This document shows, piece by piece, positions 61,438 to 64,000 of a stretch of DNA of 64,000 nt. The notes beneath the pieces are model-generated. The model was not told the origin of the DNA and ran no database searches. It saw only the letters and a list, made by a program, of their open reading frames with translations. A program made the translations under genes and the position numbers. The DNA lies in the NCBI GenBank assembly GCA_013416455.1, contig JACCES010000011.1:62001-126000 (forward strand), in the 5' to 3' direction. Position 1 is the stretch's first letter, and each line of letters starts with the position of its first letter. The DNA is from Alcaligenaceae bacterium. Lineage in GTDB: Bacteria; Pseudomonadota; Gammaproteobacteria; Burkholderiales; Burkholderiaceae_B.

Positions 61438-62211
61438 TCAGCGGCCTGCCGCGGGCTGGAAACCATAGCGGGCCAGGACGTCCTGCCCGTAGGATGACGT
61501 CACTAGTTCGACGAAGCGCGCCGCCGCCGCTTCCTTGCCGCCGCCGCGTATCAAGGCGATGGGGTAGCTGACCGGCTTTTCGACCGGCACGACGTAGGAA
61601 ACCTTCACCTTGTCCTTCATGAGCGCGGCATCCGAGCCGTAGACGAAGCCGGCATCGACCTCGCCGCGCGCGACGTAATCCAGCGACTGGCGCACGTTCT
61701 GGGTCTGGATGACTTTGCTTTGCAGTGCCGCCCATTGATCCGCCGCTTCGAGGGCCAGCTTGGTGTAGCGCCCGACCGGCACGCTGTCGGGGTTGCCGAC
61801 GGCGATGCGCTGGACGCTGTCGGCGCGCAGCGCTTCCAGGGAATCCAGGGCGGTGGTGCTGGCCGAAGGCTGGATCAGCACCAGGGTGTTCCTGACGAAG
61901 ACCTGGCGGCTGCCCGGCACGGTCAGGTTGCCGGCCTCGGCCTTGTCCATGGTGTTTTCATCGGCGCTGGCGAATACATCCACGGGAGCGCCCTTGTCGA
62001 TCTGCTGCAGCAGCGTGCCTGACCCGCCGAAATTCAGCTGCACCTTGTCTTCCGGGTTGCGGGTTTCGTATTCCTGGGCGATTTCCTTGAACGCATCGGT
62101 CAGGCTGGCCGCGGCCGATACCGTGATGGTTTCCGCCGACACGCTGCCGGCCGAAATCGCCAGCGTGAATGCAGCCAGGGGCAGGGGGAATGACGAGAGG
62201 ATCTTCTTCAT
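61438..62211 (-). CDS. modA: Molybdate-binding periplasmic protein ModA
   Basis: 257 residues; start at 62211 yields a signal peptide ending GSVSA. Oxyanion-binding segments: VSAAASLTDAFKEIA, NFGGSGTLLQQIDKGAPVDV and FASADENTMDKAEAG, plus VARGEVDAGFVYGSDA. First gene of modABC-modE and preceded by a perfect ModE box. Confidence 0.94.
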   Translation of the reverse strand: MKKILSSFPLPLAAFTLAISAGSVSAETITVSAAASLTDAFKEIAQEYETRNPEDKVQLNFGGSGTLLQQIDKGAPVDVFASADENTMDKAEAGNLTVPGSRQVFVRNTLVLIQPSASTTALDSLEALRADSVQRIAVGNPDSVPVGRYTKLALEAADQWAALQSKVIQTQNVRQSLDYVARGEVDAGFVYGSDAALMKDKVKVSYVVPVEKPVSYPIALIRGGGKEAAAARFVELVTSSYGQDVLARYGFQPAAGR

Positions 62212-62284
62212 CGTTGTAGGCCTTGTGAGACCGTTCCACTCAAACATGGCCTGTCTGACCGGCTGCGGTCGCGTGTATGGAAGT

Positions 62285-62310
62285 GCGTTATATATTGAAA
62301 AATATAACGC
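62285..62310. promoter_or_regulatory. ModE box
   Basis: GCGTTATAT (62285-62293) and ATATAACGC (62302-62310) are perfect inverted repeats around 8 bases. This matches the known E. coli ModE operator pattern of TATA-rich arms ending in TATAACG. It lies 74 bases upstream of modA and 175 bases before the divergent moaC, in the 276-base gap 62212-62487. It probably represses modABC-modE when molybdate is plentiful and might also affect moaC. Confidence 0.85.
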
Positions 62311-62487
62311 AATCGAAGTCTGCCAGAGCATTGTGGGAATGTCCAGCGGCAGTCCGGCCCGGCATGATGCAGGTCATGAAAACGCGGTTGTGAGTCCGGA
62401 ATGGGGCCGGCTTCCCCGGGATGCCGGCAACCGGTCCGATGGGGATTTGCTACATTGATGCGATCTGATCCGCTTCGACTCATCATG

Positions 62488-62991
62488 ATGAACCCAAGCA
62501 AAGATGCACTTACCCATTTCGACCCTCAAGGCCAGGCCTGGATGGTCGATGTCGGCGCCAAGAACGCCACCCACCGCAAGGCGGTGGCCGAGGGCAGTAT
62601 CCGGCTGTCGCCGCCCGCCTTCGCCGCCCTGCGGGCCCCGGGCGGCGTCAGCCCCAAGGGCGATGTGCTGGGGGTGGCGCGCATTGCCGCCATCCAGGGC
62701 GCCAAGCAGACGTCCTCGCTCATCCCGCTGTGCCACCCGCTGCCTCTCACCCACGTGAGCGTCGATTTCACGCTGGACGCCGACCACTGCCGCCTCACCA
62801 TTGAAGTGTGCGCCGAAACCGTCGGCAAGACGGGCGTGGAAATGGAAGCCCTGACCGCCGCCTCGGTGGGCCTGTTGACCGTCTACGACATGCTCAAGGC
62901 CATTGACAAGGGCATGGTGATCGAAGCCATTGGCCTGGTGCGCAAAGAAGGCGGAAAGAGCGGGGTATGGGAGCGGGGCGCGGGCGGATAG
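62488..62991 (+). CDS. moaC: Cyclic pyranopterin monophosphate synthase MoaC
   Basis: 167 residues; ATG at 62488 (62485 is an adjacent alternative). [35 protein letters not shown] and [19 protein letters not shown] are the standard MoaC motifs, and a GGKSGVW end completes the family pattern. It acts after MoaA to form cPMP. Confidence 0.95.
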   Translation: MNPSKDALTHFDPQGQAWMVDVGAKNATHRKAVAEGSIRLSPPAFAALRAPGGVSPKGDVLGVARIAAIQGAKQTSSLIPLCHPLPLTHVSVDFTLDADHCRLTIEVCAETVGKTGVEMEALTAASVGLLTVYDMLKAIDKGMVIEAIGLVRKEGGKSGVWERGAGG

Positions 62992-63006
62992 GACAACGAT
63001 GTCGGC

Positions 63007-63053
63007 GGCGGAATGCGGCCGCCACCCGTGATGGATGGCGGCCGCATTCCGCC
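63007..63053. terminator. Bidirectional terminator between moaC and a Bug receptor gene
   Basis: GGCGGAATGCGGCCGCCA (63007-63024) and its exact reverse complement (63036-63053) form an 18-bp stem with an 11-base loop, between convergent genes. Confidence 0.85.
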
Positions 63054-63070
63054 GTGTGCCCTGAAGCCTG

Positions 63071-64000
63071 TCAGTCGACAGGTTTGAATTCGATGAGAGG
63101 TTGCCCTGTTTGTTCCAGCAATGGGCGCATTTCCTTGTAGCCGTCCGCCAATTTTTTGGCGTAGCCATCGCCTGACAGCCAAACGGGATCGATGCCCATA
63201 TTGTTCAGTTTCTCAATAAGGTCAGGGTCGTTCGCGGCGGCTTCCAGTGCTTTTTCCAGATGGTTCAGCACATTGTGCGGGGTGCCGGCGGGTGCCGCCA
63301 GCCCGAGCCAGGATTCTATTTGAATGTTATAGCCAGCCTCATTCATGGTAGGCATGTCAGGCAGGTCGTGCCAGCGGTCCGGGCTTACCGATGCCAGAAG
63401 CCTCACTTTTCCGGACTGCACGAAAGGCGTGATTTCCGAAGGAGTCTGTATCGTCGCGTGAACTTGGTTGGATGCGACGGCCCCCACGCTTTCGGACCCC
63501 GATTTGTAGAGCACCTGCTCCAGTTTGGCGCCCGAGAGATTGGCCAGTTCGAAAAAGGCAATATTGTTCGGCGCTCCTGGAACGCCAAAGAAAAATGGCT
63601 TGTCTGACGCTTTGGCCGCCTCCACGAACTCTTTGACGGACTTATAGGGCAAATCCGCATTTATCGCCAGGCCGTACCTGTATCGCCCAAAACCGCCAAT
63701 GAAGTCGAAGTCTTTGACGGTATAGGGGACCTCCAGCAGGTGGGGGGTGATTGCTATGGCGGAATAAGTGATGATGCCTACGGTATAGCCGTCCGGTTTC
63801 TGACGGGACAGGAAGGCGGGACCCAGGGTCGCCTGTCCTCCGGGCCGGTTCACCACGACAACAGGTGCGCCCAGGTGCTTTTCGAAAGATTTGGCCAATA
63901 GGCGTGTGGCAACGTCGGTAACGCCGCCGGCTCCGTAATTCACGACAACCTGCACTTCTTTCTCAGGGTATTGGCTTGCGTAGGCTTGCGTCCCGAAGGC
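63071..64000 (-). CDS. Bug/TctC-family periplasmic receptor (partial, 5' end outside window)
   Basis: The frame stays open to the window edge and reads AFGTQAYASQYPEKEVQVVV at its start, the tail of a signal peptide and the start of the mature protein. NYGAGGVTDVATRLLAKSF, VVVNRPGGQATLGPAFLSR, and the later GLAAPAGTPHNVLNHLEKAL are Bug-family landmarks. About 310 residues are present, so only the first few of the signal peptide are missing. Ligand unknown; not linked to the molybdenum genes. Confidence 0.9.
   Translation of the reverse strand, partial: AFGTQAYASQYPEKEVQVVVNYGAGGVTDVATRLLAKSFEKHLGAPVVVVNRPGGQATLGPAFLSRQKPDGYTVGIITYSAIAITPHLLEVPYTVKDFDFIGGFGRYRYGLAINADLPYKSVKEFVEAAKASDKPFFFGVPGAPNNIAFFELANLSGAKLEQVLYKSGSESVGAVASNQVHATIQTPSEITPFVQSGKVRLLASVSPDRWHDLPDMPTMNEAGYNIQIESWLGLAAPAGTPHNVLNHLEKALEAAANDPDLIEKLNNMGIDPVWLSGDGYAKKLADGYKEMRPLLEQTGQPLIEFKPVD

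Overview
The window is high-GC bacterial chromosome, most likely from a beta-proteobacterium of the Alcaligenaceae (Bordetella/Achromobacter-like). The evidence is three Bug/TctC-type periplasmic receptors, dense catabolic and transporter clusters each with its own regulator, and a molybdenum cofactor locus. This placement is an inference from gene content; there is no rRNA or other marker. No tRNA, rRNA, CRISPR array, prophage or transposase gene was seen.

Layout. (1) 1-10.7 kb: end of a carboxymuconolactone-decarboxylase-like gene, a Bug receptor, a VOC protein, an aldo/keto reductase, a GntR regulator, two divergent SDR dehydrogenases, and a complete 2-oxoacid/acetoin-type dehydrogenase complex (fused E1 alpha-beta, E2, E3). 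(2) 10.77-11.06 kb: a 273-bp structured repeat, present again at 55.45-55.72 kb. (3) 11-13 kb: MFS exporter and MarR. (4) 13.2-17.6 kb: organosulfur-type cluster (sulfurtransferase, TauD-like dioxygenase, SsuABC-like transporter). (5) 17.6-19.1 kb: unrecognised 477-aa protein. (6) 19.3-25 kb: Fbp-type ABC importer, HpaI-like aldolase without the usual catalytic His, LysR. (7) 25.3-34.5 kb: amide utilisation locus (AraC, amidase, UrtABCDE-like importer, AtzG/AtzE-like small subunit and amidase). (8) 34.5-43.2 kb: TRAP transporter with E1 alpha, E1 beta and a free lipoyl protein, then SDR pair, RraA-like protein and VOC protein. The SDRs and VOC are paralogues of those in region 1. (9) 43.5-49.5 kb: second RraA-like aldolase, aminotransferase, polar amino-acid ABC importer, LysR. 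(10) 49.6-53.5 kb: visibly AT-richer block with nitrilase, Bug receptor, LysR and two paralogous cupins. (11) 53.5-63 kb: molybdenum locus (mobB, moaA, moaD, a moaE-mobA fusion, moeA, modE, modC, modB, modA, moaC), interrupted by the second repeat copy, a VapBC pair and a broken sensor kinase. (12) a third Bug receptor, cut by the window end.

How it works together. Regions 1 and 8 look like two versions of one catabolic theme: import an oxygenated carboxylic acid or related carbonyl compound, oxidise it with a matched pair of SDRs, possibly isomerise it with a VOC enzyme, and cleave it oxidatively with a TPP/lipoate complex. Region 8 has only a lipoyl carrier and no E2 core or E3, so it may rely on the E2/E3 of region 1. 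Region 7 couples an amide/urea-type importer to two amidase-signature hydrolases. Region 9 suggests import of an amino acid, transamination to a 4-hydroxy-2-oxo acid and RraA-type aldol cleavage.

The most unusual DNA is the CTAG-ended element. Its paired ends co-vary between copies, its core folds into two long-stem hairpins, and isolated copies of its end form the stop codons of neighbouring genes.
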